Both the position numbers and the translations under genes were made by a program. Shown piece after piece: positions 51,861 to 64,000 of a stretch of DNA of 64,000 nt. The stretch is from Gorsachius magnificus (taxonomy: Eukaryota > Chordata > Aves > Pelecaniformes > Ardeidae). The notes beneath the pieces were generated by a model. That model ran no database searches. It saw only the letters and a list, made by a program, of their open reading frames with translations, and had not been told where the DNA came from. The stretch spans positions 55,286,602-55,350,601 of the forward strand of contig CM067085.1 in the NCBI GenBank assembly GCA_034008185.1. Reading direction: 5' to 3'. Numbering within the stretch: position 1 is the stretch's first letter; each line of letters starts with the position of its first letter.

Positions 51861-52078
51861 CTTCTGTCTCTAGCATTTTTATACACCAAGACTAAGGTCA
51901 AAATAAAATGAAGTTTGAGAACCTAGTCTTGCAAATAATAAAAAACTTAAATAAGGTGGTGTTTATCCACTTCTATCTCTAGCATTTTTATACACCAAGA
52001 CTAAGGTCAACGTAAAGTGAAGTTTGAGAACCTAGTCTTGCAAATAATAAAAAACTTAAATAAGGTGGTGTTTATCCA
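51861..52078 (+). repeat. 109-bp tandem duplication (two copies)
   Basis: Copy 1 is 51861-51969 and copy 2 is 51970-52078, head to tail with only a few mismatches (for example cttctg/cttcta and a four-base difference after 'aaggtcaa'). The unit is AT-rich and non-coding. High identity indicates a recent duplication. Confidence 0.95.
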
Positions 52079-55000
52079 CTCCTTGTTACTTTTCCACTAA
52101 GATCACTTTTTATAGATAGAAGAATTTGGTCACAAAATGATTGTTATGTAAACTGGAGAAGTAAAAGCAACATTAGTTAACAGAGGTAGGCAGTGAACTT
52201 TGATTCTGAGAATACTGCAATAATTTGTGCTCTTGGTTATCAAACGTTGTATGTATGTTATGGGAACAAATAATGACCATTTCATATACTGTTTATTAAA
52301 AAAAAAGCCTTATTCCATGTAACATGCAAGCCAAAGAGCCCGTATGTGTTAAATCTGTGGCTCTTTAATATAAAGCTTGAAGAAAATTTCTGTTAATGGG
52401 AATAAATTTGTTTCCTACTTAGGCAAAACTAAAGGAAAAGAACAGGACTCAGCATTTAAAGAGGGACAGAAAAGGGTTCTGAAAAAAGAGGGGACAGGAA
52501 TAAAAAAACCAAATATATAACTTGAGTATTCCTATATTTGTGAAAGCATGCTTTTGGGACAGAAAAGGCTATTTTTCTTCCATAACTATTGTGAGTTTCC
52601 CTTCAACTAGAAACTGGTTATAAACACAAACATACAAAAATCTGTGTAGATAAAATGGTAAGCATTCAATCTGTCTCAGTGTTCCAGCCCCTTATAGTAA
52701 AGGATGGTCACAAAAATTTAGGCAGTAAGTTGAATGAATGTATCCACACATACATATCCTAAACCAAACACCAATTAAATATTTATTATTTTTGTTTGCT
52801 TGAAAGGAATGCAATAGATTTAGATCAGTTCAGATGATCTCAAATACAAGCTAGCAAATGTGTATGACCTGCAAATACCAACTCGCTCTTGATATATCTG
52901 TTTTTTAAGTTGCCTACTTCATTATACAGGGCAGAAATACTTGTATAGATTCCTAAGATACAGAATATTCTCAAACTTGGGCCTAAGTGGTGTTTTAATT
53001 GAAGTACTTGTAGTAAACTTAAGCATATACATCTAAGATTTGTTTAGATTATATTTTTTTGTAATTTCTTTAGGTATTTCTGCTTGCATTAGTAATGTGC
53101 CACAGTTTTCACTTCGTTATATCACGCACTTAGTTTGCCTTTAATAGAAAGAACAAAGAAAATGGGCAGCTATATAACCTGAATGATATCACTGAATTCA
53201 GGCTGTGTGACTAGAATAGTGTATAATATGTAACTGTAGTCCCTGTAGAGCCAACAGAGCACTGCCTTTCTTGGTGTTGAGAAACCCCTTTGGAAAAAAG
53301 AAGGCCAAGCTGTACAATAACTTACATAAAGCATAGCTTCCCTGGAAAAAATTCCAACATCTTTAGTTTGGATTCTTCCATGCTTCATCAGGATAATTTC
53401 TTTTAAGTATGGATGCAATTGTAATTATTAAAAATTCATGGGACTACTGTGGATACATGAAATACAATAAGTTTGGGGGTTGTTTTCCATGTGGAGTATC
53501 CATTAATTGTAAAATTCTCTTAACACAATCAGGGTTGATTAGCTGGTTGATTAGTTATCTTCTAAAGGAGCATGTAAACATCTGGGGAAACAGGTGGTGC
53601 CTCTTCTAAATGCATCTGCAAGAAGTGGAAAGCTGCCTTGAATGTCTGCCCTGTTTGAATCCAGAGACTTTGTCTTTGCTCATTAGCGTTTTCCTGTAGC
53701 TTGTCCCAGCTTCTGACTCAAATACGATTGTGTCCATATCTGGTGTTGTAACTATTTAATATGCCACCCATGTTCCTGGTGCCATGCTACAAGCTCCAAT
53801 GGTTAACACTTGAAAGGCCTCTTCCAAAGAGCTTTCTTAACCCCTTGTGGATTAGGTTCAAAACAATTTAAGGTAGATATTTGATTTGGAACAAGGATGG
53901 ACAAGCTCAAGAAACATAGGAGTTCCACAGCTATGTCCCCCTAGAGGAGATGGCTAAACTGATACAAAATTAAGCGTTGCGTCACAAGGCATCCTTGTGA
54001 ATATGCATTTATAGTAGTCTCTAATTTATATATGTATATTCTGGTAATATGGATGCAGATTTAGTCTGCCACACAGCCTTCTTTATTAAGCAAATGTGTT
54101 TTTTGAGGGAGATCTAACATTACGTTCATAAAGACAGCTTTGCTATAAAGCTGACTCTGGGAATTTAGGGCATGTGTTTGTTTATTAATGGTGTACTTTG
54201 TACTATGTATATAAAGAAAGGCCATGAAAAAGTCCATTTCTGATTTGTAGCTTGAAATTCAGATCTTTAATAAAGTTTGTTTCCGAGCCAAATATTTGCT
54301 CATAAAGATATATGGGTTTGTGTGCATCTTAGATATTCTGAGATTAAACTAGTGAAAAGAGGCAAGCTTGACCGCTTTGTTTATTAATGGGCAAAAGCAC
54401 TGTCTGAAAATTTTACAATAGAAGAGTAGTTCTAGATAGACAGCAAGGCACCACTGTGGAAGCTGATTGCTCATTATATTTATAGATAAGCACAGAAGTA
54501 ATGTGTGAAAGATTGCTTTAAGGGGTGAAGTTTTCTAGTATATGATATGAAGTACCAATCACTGTTTCTGCGAGCTGTTGAGAATACAGATTTAGAAACA
54601 GGACCCTGTCTTTAACAGCTGCTTAAAGATACCAAGTGAGAATTCTTTCTTTTTAAAGACCTTTATTTTTGAAGTTGTAAGAGCTCTTGTTGTGTGAGTG
54701 AGGACTTTCTTAATTAGCACCTAACTCTGTGTGCCTGATGAGTGATGAGGAGCTTGTGAGCTCTTGAATAAATATTTATCGGAATGTTGCATAAACTAAT
54801 ATCTGGGGTTGATAATAATCATCAATACTTGCACTTAACCTAATTTATTCTTTGATTTACCTTAAATAATGTCCATCTGAAGCATGGTAGGCAATTCAAT
54901 AAAGAGCTGGCTTCCCACTCAACTAGTTCAACGCACCATGTATTTAGATAATACTTGAAAGCTGGGTGGTCAGTATTATATCTGTGGTTTAACAGGGTCT

Positions 55001-56223
55001 GTGCTTGGGGAGTTCTTAGACTTATCAAAGAATAGTAATTTATTTTTTAAGAGGAAGCCTCATGTAGCATTAAGTATGATTTTTGAGACTTTCCATACTC
55101 TATTGAACTATTCAACATAGCATTAGCATTTCTGTAGCTGACACTAAAATAAACTTTCCTGTATTGTCTCTTCTCAACTTTGATTGCCATGTGCATTTTT
55201 CAGCCAATTCTGTAGGGAAAGACTATTCAGGAATATCTTTTTCCTACAGTGGCATGTTAAAATATAGTCTTAAGAATAGGATATAGCACAATTACTCTGT
55301 TTCCGAAATAAACATTCTGCATTTGATACTTTGAATCTGATATTTTCAATAGGTTTGTTATGCGTTTGAAGTTCATAACAATGTCATCTGTGTTATAAGG
55401 CTGTGTGGCTTCTTGTTAAAAAGCTTTGAGATTCTCTCTAGAATGCAGGCTGCCAGCTTTATCACCTCTTGCGGTTTGTGAGCTGATGGGAAAGTTAGCA
55501 AACCCAAATGTCGAAGTGCTAGTGGTACTACTAGACTGAAATGGAGGTCTTCCAGCAGTGGGCCTGCACAACCCATTCCTGTTTTGTGTAGGGGCTGTGA
55601 CAGATACAGCAAAAGGATGCCAATTAACAACATCCTGTATCAGGTTCTTTCAGTCTCCACTTTCATAAGGTCATGGCTTGCTGTGGTTCCTTATTGGTTT
55701 GTTGGATTTTTTGGGGTTTTTTTTCCCCCTTACAAGTTAAAGAAAGTGGCCTAAACTGCAGACTTATGTCCTTAACTTCCCTGAATGCCCAGGGTGTTTG
55801 GGTGCTGGCTTGCTCAGATGCTAAGGGCAAACTCTCAGATGATGTAGTTGGCTCTGCTGAAACCAGTACAGGCACACTCACTTATACCTGGGGCCACTCT
55901 TAAGGCTCAGCAATGAATAAAAACAGTGTTCTAAGATTTAAAATCTTATTCTGTGTAAGTTTGGAGAACTTTACAGCCAGTGTAATGAGATAATATATAA
56001 CAAATATGCATGATAGATTCTGCATTGCAACCTAGGTTTCTGAAAAGTTTCTAATGTCTTACTTATGTCAATTTTTGCACATCTTATTTTCAGGATGTGT
56101 TAAGGAATTAAGACTCCTTTTGGTTTATTTTCTTTTGAAGAATTGTGTGCTTTAATTTGCGAAAGAAACTGTACCTAGAATCCCATGTCATTGACTCTTT
56201 AATCTTAAAAAGCCTCAACCTTC

Positions 56224-56300
56224 CCAAAAAAACACCCAACAAAAACACCACCAAAAAAAAAAAAAAAACCCAACCAAAAACCCATACCCAAAAACCCCAG
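56224..56300. repeat. A/C-rich low-complexity tract
   Basis: Composed almost only of A and C, with repeated AAAAACCC and ACACC units and a central A16 run. Confidence 0.8.
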
Positions 56301-59300
56301 TGAACTGCAAGTTACATTAACCAAGATGTAAATTCCAGCCCAGGTTTCTGATGCCAGTTCATGCTCTCTTCTGTCTTCTGCTGTGCAGATTTAGCTGTTC
56401 TATGCTCAAACGCACTATCATTTTTGCATTTTCATATCAAAAGAATTCAGATGGAATATTGAATTGGGTATTACACATCAGGAAAAAAACATTTTCCAGA
56501 AGCAGTGATGAAAGAAGTATTACTGATCTCATTTCAGTCTCCGTTTTTAGAGTAAGGGTAACAGCTCTGGAATGAGACTGAATAGGGCATTTTTGCCTTT
56601 ATAATGGAAAGCAAGCAGGTCATCTTGCCAGGTTTCCAAAACCTGAGCAATTACCTGGGTGGAAAAAAGCAAATACTGTATCCTCAGAGCTAAAATAATG
56701 TTTTGCATTTATCTAGATTTTGCTTGTTTGCTTTATTATTACTTGGATTTTTCAAAGGTGGCCAAGATAGTTGTGTATTCAGTTTTCAGTCCTAAATTTG
56801 CATTGAAAATCCCGGCCCAACAAATAACAGAACAAAATAACAGAAATTTTTCTGTGTCTCACATATGCCATCATGGTAGTTAAAATCACCCTGGAAAATT
56901 TTTCTTAATTTGGCACCTTTCATTATCACACCATTTGATTTCATTCTTTAACACAGCAGAACCCTGGCTGCCTGCAAATATCTTTGCGAGGCATGTTTCT
57001 GTGCTGCTGCTTGTGAATGATAGAAGTATAGCTCTCTCTCATAAGGACCCTACTTTTTCTAACTTCCTAAAACTAGCAAATATAGAAACCAAATTAATTT
57101 TGGACAAGCTGCAAGTGAATAAAAATGCTGCTTTATATCACCCTGTGCTGTGCAACCTCCCCTCAACCTTGAAGACCCATAGCTCAATTAACAGATGTTA
57201 TGTAGTCTGAACAGGCTCCTCAGATATTGAATAAAGATTCATACAGGAAGGAGAGACATGTTTCTTGATATGCCTGGAAATTTTAGGAAGGGAAAGAGTG
57301 GTAATAGGGGGTCATTGACTGCCATAATTTATCATTACATCTTTACATTTTGGTTGTCACTGCTGTTCCTGCACATTTTTCTTGGACTCTATTATGAGTA
57401 AATAATATTTTTTGTGTACAACAAAAATACATAGATTCTAGTAATGCCTTGGTATAAGGGAAAGTTGAAACATTGAAGGAAATTCTTTCTGCATTGATAC
57501 CATCTTTTTTTGCTCGTGCTTCTGTGCTTGTATATAATGTTTATAAAGCAAACAGGCATCTCCTTCCTTTTCCTCAATTGTAGCCTTTGGATCCAATGAC
57601 ACAGTTTTTACCATACAATATTTAATTTGTATAAGTGAGGATAGTTTTGCCTTTTAATGTGGATGTTGGTTCTTGTGCTTTTGGAGGTACTGCGTGTCTC
57701 TTTGGGTGAAAAAGAGCCAGTTTGGGGTTTAGGACTGTCATGGCAGCAGCCCCTTCCTGATAATAACAGTAAAGACTACTGGAGTGGAAGGAGTGTAAAG
57801 GGAGCAAGAAAGTGACTCAGTTTTATCTGAATTTATTGTGCAGCAGGCTCCCTGAAGTGATGGTTTCTCCACTGTCAAATTTTCTCTTTAGTGGTGTCCA
57901 GAGAAAATTAGTACAGGTTCTGTCCCCAGCCTACTGGTTTGGTGTATGATCTCTGATGACATCTACTAAAATCCTAACAAATTTAAAGATGTTCCTTGCA
58001 ATATAATTAAATAGTGCTTAGCAAAAGGCTTTGTAATCTTCCAGTTATATACGTGCATCAAAGCACAGATGTTAAATAAAGCTGATTTTTTTCAGTTCAG
58101 TGATTGAATGAATGCATTTGAAAGGAAGAGAGGGGAGATGGTTTCAGGACAAACCAAACAAGATGAGAGAAGGTGGGGTAGCTTTCCCATCACTTTCTCT
58201 TGGGTGAACCCAAATATATAGTCTGTAATTAATGTTTTAACTTAGGAATTAATTTATATTTCTTTAATCTATATTAAAAGAGAGGTAATTTTTTAGATGA
58301 AAAGTGTTCAATGCTTTTGTTTGAAAATACTGAAACAAATTACTCTGAGCTCTCAATGGCTTGTTCTTCTGAGCAAATGTATGGTACAGTTAATTCATTA
58401 TTTTGCTGAGGCGGGGGGGATGGACAGAGGGATGGATGGGCAGGAAAGTCCAGTTGTTGTGCTAAATGCTTTGGTTTGTTTATTGCATGTTTAACTGCTG
58501 TTACATGTTCCTCAAGACTGTGATCTGAGAGAAGAATGATTTCTAAGCTTGAGTTGCACTGAATGTCAGGTCTGTCCATATCAAATGATACAAAAAATGA
58601 ATTTGTCATACAACCTTATGTTAGTTTTCCCCAATGTCTCATTGGTGGGAATTGAGTTTTTTGGCTCTATATCCTTTTTAAAAATTTATTGAGATACGAA
58701 ATTATTGTCTCTTCCCTACGTTGTGTACAGTAATACTAGATTTGGAAGCATTCATTTTTTATTTAAAATAGAATTTTTGATGAGAACAGAGATGTTAAAT
58801 CTTTCAGATCAGCAGAAATACTCACTGTAATTCTAATTTTGGAATCTCACTTGGTTAGATGATAAAGGCAATATTAGCACATGCTAGTTGATGGAGTTAT
58901 TTTGATCCCAGTCATGAAAGACTCCACAGACCAAAGCTATATAGTATGCTGTTTACCTAGAGGATGATGTGTGTGGACAGTTGGAAAGGTTAGTGCTGTG
59001 GTTACTACTGAATTTTGTAGGGGACTCTGGAAATAGGGATGTAAAAGAGCTGTGCAGATTGTTTCAAATAGCAGTGAATACTGTGGTTTTGGCTCAACAC
59101 ATTTATGCCTTTCTAGATGAAAGTAGAACATAAGTTTGCTGGAAGCCAGAAGATTTTTTTTATGAACTCTAACAGTCTGGAAAAAAAAAAAAATTGGCTC
59201 AAAGAAAAGAAAAAAAGATGAAATAAATTAACTCCTGGAAAACGGTTTTTGCCACTTGCAAGAATATCACAAATGCCTTCATTGTTTATGTGTTCCTATG

Positions 59301-60595
59301 AGCTTCCTAAGTTTTCAGGCAGAAAGCAACAGCAGTCTGACTTCTAATGTCATAGGACAGAGAAACTTCAAGATAGTGTTTCAAGAGGATGAAAGGATTT
59401 AGCCAGGTACTGCTGCAACTTGTTGTCTAAAGCCAGTGGGGTTTCACAAGGGGTACTTTCTGGTTAAGGCCAATCTTCTTGTGCATATAAAAACATCACA
59501 AAGCAAAGAGTTGCTATAAGAGAAGTCTAACTCGTGAACATCAGTAATTACTACAGTCACAGTCCAAAAAGATACTTATTTCTTAAAACAAAAGCAATGA
59601 GAAAATATTGATTATCCAAATTGGGGAACAAAACTTTGAATTATTTGTTTTGATGTGGCAGCGCAGACAATTGCACTGTGAAATGTTGAATCAGCAGCTG
59701 TGCATGGGCATAGCTGTCTGAGTGTGCTGGCAGGAATGGGATGTTCATCTTCAAAAAATCCACCAAGAAACAAAATGTTTCAGTAAATAATAAGAGCAAT
59801 GAAATGCTTAAGGATTTTATCCTGGGTCTGGCTACAAAAGGACTATTTATTTGCCAGAATTCACAATGCATTTCTGAGACACTATTTTCCTTCAAAACAA
59901 CTAAACCCTTCAATTTGAAAAATACCCACAAAGAGGAAAAAAATACCAGTAGTTGTACAAGCAAACTTTAATTATATTTTTGATCCTTCTAACTCTCAGT
60001 TCCTATTGCAATACTCGAAATAGGAAAGCTTATTTTGAAAATGAGTTAGCAAAGATTCTTGAATGTGCTACATTACCAAATAACATCTGATTCAGGGAGC
60101 ACGGTGAGTAGGACAGACCTCTTTAGCTGTGAGTAAGGGAATAAGGCCAATGACATGCTAGATATTGCTAGTCCGTGTTCCAGTACAAACATACCTTCAC
60201 AGTGGACTCCATTCCAGAGTCTGACTTGTACAGTCGCAGCAAGACAGCTCAGCCGGATTGCTAACTTAGAAAATGAGGTGGTCTGGAAAAGGTGGATACC
60301 AAGTTTTGTAGAACTATCCATGCAGAGGTAAGCCCAGCCGGATGTCAGTATGTCGTCTTTTTTAAACTATCAAAGGGATTAATAATTGCAAAGGGATGTT
60401 ATCAAATATGGAAGTGAGCAAGAAGTGGGGTACAACAGCTGCATGCCATTTATTGCATGTTCCTCCATGCTCCTTCTTCTGAAACATTTGTTGACTTGTT
60501 TTCCCCATTCCTGCAAAATGTCTTGCCTCCTCTTGCTGAATTATATTTTGATCTATACTGAGACACCATCTGATGCTTCTGTATTCTCTTATGGC

Positions 60596-60616
60596 TTTTT
60601 TTTTTTTTTTTTTTTT
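60596..60616. repeat. Poly-T tract
   Basis: Uninterrupted run of 21 T. It may mark the 3' end of a minus-strand retroposed copy, but no such element was recognised beside it. Confidence 0.7.
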
Positions 60617-61139
60617 AAGATTTCATTTCACACAACTTTTCCACACTGGAATCTGTCTATGAAGTGCTCTTTTCTTACCTGTCAGTACCACACCTCCTTC
60701 ATGCCTCCTCCTTCTACCATTCCTACCTGACCTAATTCCCACTGTCATCCAACTCTGTCATCAGTGTCCACAGTGCCCAAGTCACTCAGTCATGTTCATG
60801 CTGTCCCAAAGCAAGGCTACCTAAGACCAGCAATGATGCCTTCCTTCAGGCTCGCACCATACTTAAATGTCACTTGTTCCATTTTACTGCTGGTCTGTAG
60901 TGAGGAATTGGGTCATGTATTTTTGTCTACAAGTTTTTCTTCAATTCTAGTATACTTCTGGTCAAGTAATTTTTCTCTTTTACTGTCAAGTGTCCCGTGC
61001 TTACAGTGTCAATAATCTGTAAAACTCCCTAGTTTCTCTCCCAAATCTTTTTCCTGAAAAAATGCCTGAAACATGTGCTTCCAAAGAAAGATCTAAAAGC
61101 TTTGTGGAGGACAGATGATGGCTAGGAAGAAAGACAATC

Positions 61140-61890
61140 TTTCCCATCTTTAAGAATTGGGAACAGGGTAAAAGGAGTCACAGAATTGTCAGTCTGCTGG
61201 CTGAAGTTAAATTCTTTGAATTAATATTGGAATAAATGGTACAGCTTTTTAAAAACTCTTGAAATGTGAGAACAAGAGTCACCATGGATTTGTAAGAAGC
61301 AGATGGTTAGAATAATTTCTGTTGCAATGGGATAACAGGACTTGTAAGATAACAGAGAAGCAATAACTATTATCCTTGTACTTTAGTAAGGTTCAAGGTA
61401 TTTGTCAGTTACTCGCTCTCAAAATGAAAAGCTATTGAATGGTGGCATGCAAGGTTCTGCCTCAAGTCCAGGATCATTCAGCAGCTTCACTAAGAACCTG
61501 ATGTTGCACTTGAGCATCTTCACTAGCTTTACAAATAAGAATTGGGAAAAGGGGGGCTGCAAGTATGTTGGGAAAACTGAGGAAATGGTCAGAAAGTGTA
61601 TCTACTGTAGTCAGCAGTAGAAAAGCATCATCAAAATTACTTCATAAAATCTTGGATGTGCCACTTCCAGAAATGTGGAGATCCTAAAAGATCATTAAAA
61701 ATTATGAGATATCTACACTGGAAGAATCTGAGTGCTTTCTCACGACAAGAAAACCGAGGGGAATATCTTAAGATATAAAAGCTTCCTCCAGAGAAACTTG
61801 TTCTTAGAAGGTTATTACGGGCTTAATCATATCATAAGAGATGAGATGGACTTGATGTGACTTCTAAAATTCCCTTATGGCTTCAAAATG
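61140..61890 (+). mobile_element. Heavily decayed CR1-like LINE relic
   Basis: Several pieces in the right order resemble old amniote CR1 ORF2: 'agagtcaccatggattt' with a following 'ataacaggacttgt' and 'tactttagtaagg' (61277-61392), a 'ggttctgcctca' piece (61453 on) like the GVPQGS-coding stretch, and a 'gggctgcaagt' piece near 61555. A faint 'gatggacttgatgtgacttctaaaattccctt' near 61845-61876 fits the CR1 3' end. Stops and indels are frequent. Boundaries are approximate. Confidence 0.55.
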
Positions 61891-64000
61891 ATATATGCTA
61901 TTAAAAATGTAGGATGAAGTAGAATTGTTTCAGATGAAAACACAACTATGTACATTACATATATACAGAATAAAGGGGAAAACTGTTATTAGATTTTTTG
62001 TTGTTGTTGTTGCCGATATAATTCTTGTATTGGGCCATACCTCATTAACACTATTGAACCCTTGTGAGTGAGGTGTATAACTGTCTATGTTGCAGTTGAT
62101 GATCTGCAGCTTAGAGATATTAGGCAAGTGTCTTAGTCTAAGGCAGCTGAATTAATGTTTTAAGCACATACATACTTTGATGTTCTAGCATCTGTAAGGG
62201 TCTGAAAAAAGAATTCAGCTGTATAGTCACAACCTCTCTCCTTCCTACTAAAATAATATATGCTTACATATTCTAATGTAGGTGGATTAATCCAAATCTG
62301 TAGTCTGAATAACTCTAAACTTTGGAGTGGAAGACCAAACTGACGGGTTTTTCCCAAATCATTCACGGACTATCATTTGAACGCATGTTTAAAGTTGTAA
62401 TTTTATCTTGGGCCAGTCCCATGCAATTAAACATAAGAAATGTGCTACTGCTGACTTGTGCATTGTATAACTAACTGTTTAATTTTACGTTGCGATAAAG
62501 TGAATGCATATCAAAATGATTATTTCTTTATATGGGTCCATGAACAATTAGTAAATTTAATTATCTTATATTAATAAACTAATATTATGCTAATGGTATT
62601 GTTTTTCTCCCAAAGAAAAAAATCCTTAAAAAATGGTGAGGTGATGTAATGGTTAAAGAGATAGCATAAGAAGAATTGATACTAGCACTTGTCCCAGTAA
62701 GAGTACATTTCACATCTGTTATTTATGATGTGATGTGCCATTGGGGACAGATCCAGTAACTATGTACATAATAATACCTTTAATTAGACTAACAGAATAA
62801 ATATTGCACACAGACTTCAGGGATCTCATAAAAGCTTTACTCCGATGAAGAGGAAATTAATGCAACTGGAGCATGATAACTCCAACAGGAACGGTAAACT
62901 GGGAAGATCAATATCTCCTAACTTCCTCTGCATTGATTCATGCAGCACTTATCCATAAATTTGTGATTCTTCTATGACCTTTCAGGAAAAAAAATGTTCC
63001 TGTGAACTTGGAGAGCTTAAGAATAAAAATTACTTGTCAGTCAAATGTCATGTCAATGTTCCTATACCAAGATTTTGGTGTGTGGTTTTGTTTTTTTTTT
63101 TAAACCTAACTGCTTTTGTAAGCACTATAAAGACTAAGTTATTGGAGCAGAAAAATATCTTTACCTGCGACTATGCTGCCTCTCTTCTGGGCTGCACTGC
63201 CTGAGGTACAGAGCTGGAGCTTGGGGGTATGAAGGCTTTGAAGTTAAAGCATAACAGCCTCTTTGTTTTCTCTGTTTACCTTGCCATAAAGAGCACATAA
63301 CTGGAGTGACAGAGTTCAGTGAATAGAAGCTTTACACGGCCGCCCGTTGCAACACCTGCTGGCAGCTGAGTGCGACACCACTGTAAACCTCTACCCGTGG
63401 CACAGAACCCCCTTGTTCAGTCTCATGTTTTATAATGGTCAGAAATATACATGTGGTGGATTGCGTTTTCCTCATTCTTGTAGCCAGTTTTTCCATGGGT
63501 TTCAGCCAAAGCAATACCTGCAAACATTAAGACTAATTTTCCAGCTCAGTACTTTAGAAGTAACTATGGCAATGCTACAGTTGTATTGTGTCACCTTTAG
63601 CTTGTGGGGTTGGCTTCAATGTCCTTACAGTGGCCTGCAGGCTCAGTTAGGTGGACAGGGTATTTTGATAATCTGTGACTGTTGATTGTGCCTTGTAGTT
63701 TGTGACTTTCTTGAAATAAAAGGCCAGTTGGTCAGGCTCCAGAAGAAAAGTCAAAATGGGATTTTAAAAATTGGACCTTTTTGCATGCTTATTGCAAATT
63801 GAGGACTCCCACTTGAATGCTGATTGTGGGCAAGGTGGTAGGGGAATTAAGCTAACAAAAATTCTGAGCTGAACCTTGCGGGTGGGCTAGGGAAAGTATG
63901 CCCAAAACAGTGGAACCCCTATAGCCTCAGCTGTGGAACTGCTTGCATGACTTACCAGACTCCAGCTTGAAGTTATGTTCTTTCTGTGCTCTGTTATCAT
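61891..64000. other. Intergenic, no gene recognised
   Basis: AT-rich sequence with a short (TTG)5 run near 61998-62012 and a mild GC rise around 63330-63420. The 112-codon open frame at 63347-63685 has no recognisable domain. Confidence 0.6.

Larger units (their letters stand above)
52079..61139. other. Intergenic, no gene recognised
   Basis: About 9 kb of AT-rich sequence with no supportable gene. It contains an A/CA-rich low-complexity patch (56224-56300, with A16 at 56253-56268) and a T21 tract (60596-60616). Near 59440-59460 a short run reading SGVSQG recalls the CR1 reverse-transcriptase 'SGVPQG' motif, but it is too short to call. Confidence 0.55.

Noticed and set aside
1..64000. CRISPR arrays, bacterial operons, phage or viral genes
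   Set aside because: No regularly spaced repeats, ribosome-binding-site-linked gene clusters or viral protein signatures; the content is vertebrate.

Overview
The window is vertebrate nuclear DNA, almost certainly avian. It has introns with GT-AG boundaries and no prokaryote-style gene packing. It also carries CR1 LINE copies of the bird type: a C-terminal ORF2 fragment at about 10.93-11.56 kb and a CR1 3' end at about 1.11-1.21 kb. The species cannot be named from the sequence.

The only gene I can support is PTPRC (CD45, leukocyte common antigen, receptor tyrosine phosphatase C) on the + strand, from 3917 to the stop codon at 33762-33764. A polyadenylation signal follows at 34739-34744. I could assemble 31 coding exons with consistent splice phases, about 1,237 codons if all are used. 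They run in order: Ser/Thr/Pro-rich variable exons (3.9-7.9 kb); a Cys-containing region and fibronectin-III-like domains rich in N-glycosylation sites (8.7-19.2 kb); the transmembrane exon (19976-20084); juxtamembrane exons (21.3-22.6 kb); catalytic phosphatase domain D1 with the WPD loop and [10 protein letters not shown] signature (23.2-28.7 kb); pseudophosphatase domain D2 with an acidic insert and HCRDGSQQTG (28.6-33.5 kb); and a short C-terminal tail. The leader and first exons are not recognisable here and probably lie upstream. Positions 1-3916 then read as intron or upstream flank.

The most notable feature is a local duplication in the alternatively spliced part of the gene. A 96-nt, phase-1-symmetric mucin-type exon occurs twice (3917-4012 and 4825-4920), with about 60 bases of intron on each side. 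Both copies are open, keep splice sites, and share a CAGCAG tandem acceptor. The next exon is a 24-nt microexon, then come a CA-rich 138-nt exon resembling mammalian exon 5 (B), an 87-nt exon and a 33-nt exon. All six are phase 1 at both ends, so any subset can be skipped in frame.

From about 34.8 kb to the end (roughly 29 kb) I find no convincing gene. It holds AT-rich unique sequence, simple repeats, a 109-bp tandem duplication (51861-52078), two GC-rich patches (about 36.95-37.33 and 50.49-50.83 kb), guanine-run motifs, and a very decayed CR1-like reverse-transcriptase relic near 61.1-61.9 kb. In human the region downstream of PTPRC holds the miR-181a-1/b-1 cluster. I looked by eye for those mature sequences on both strands and did not see them.
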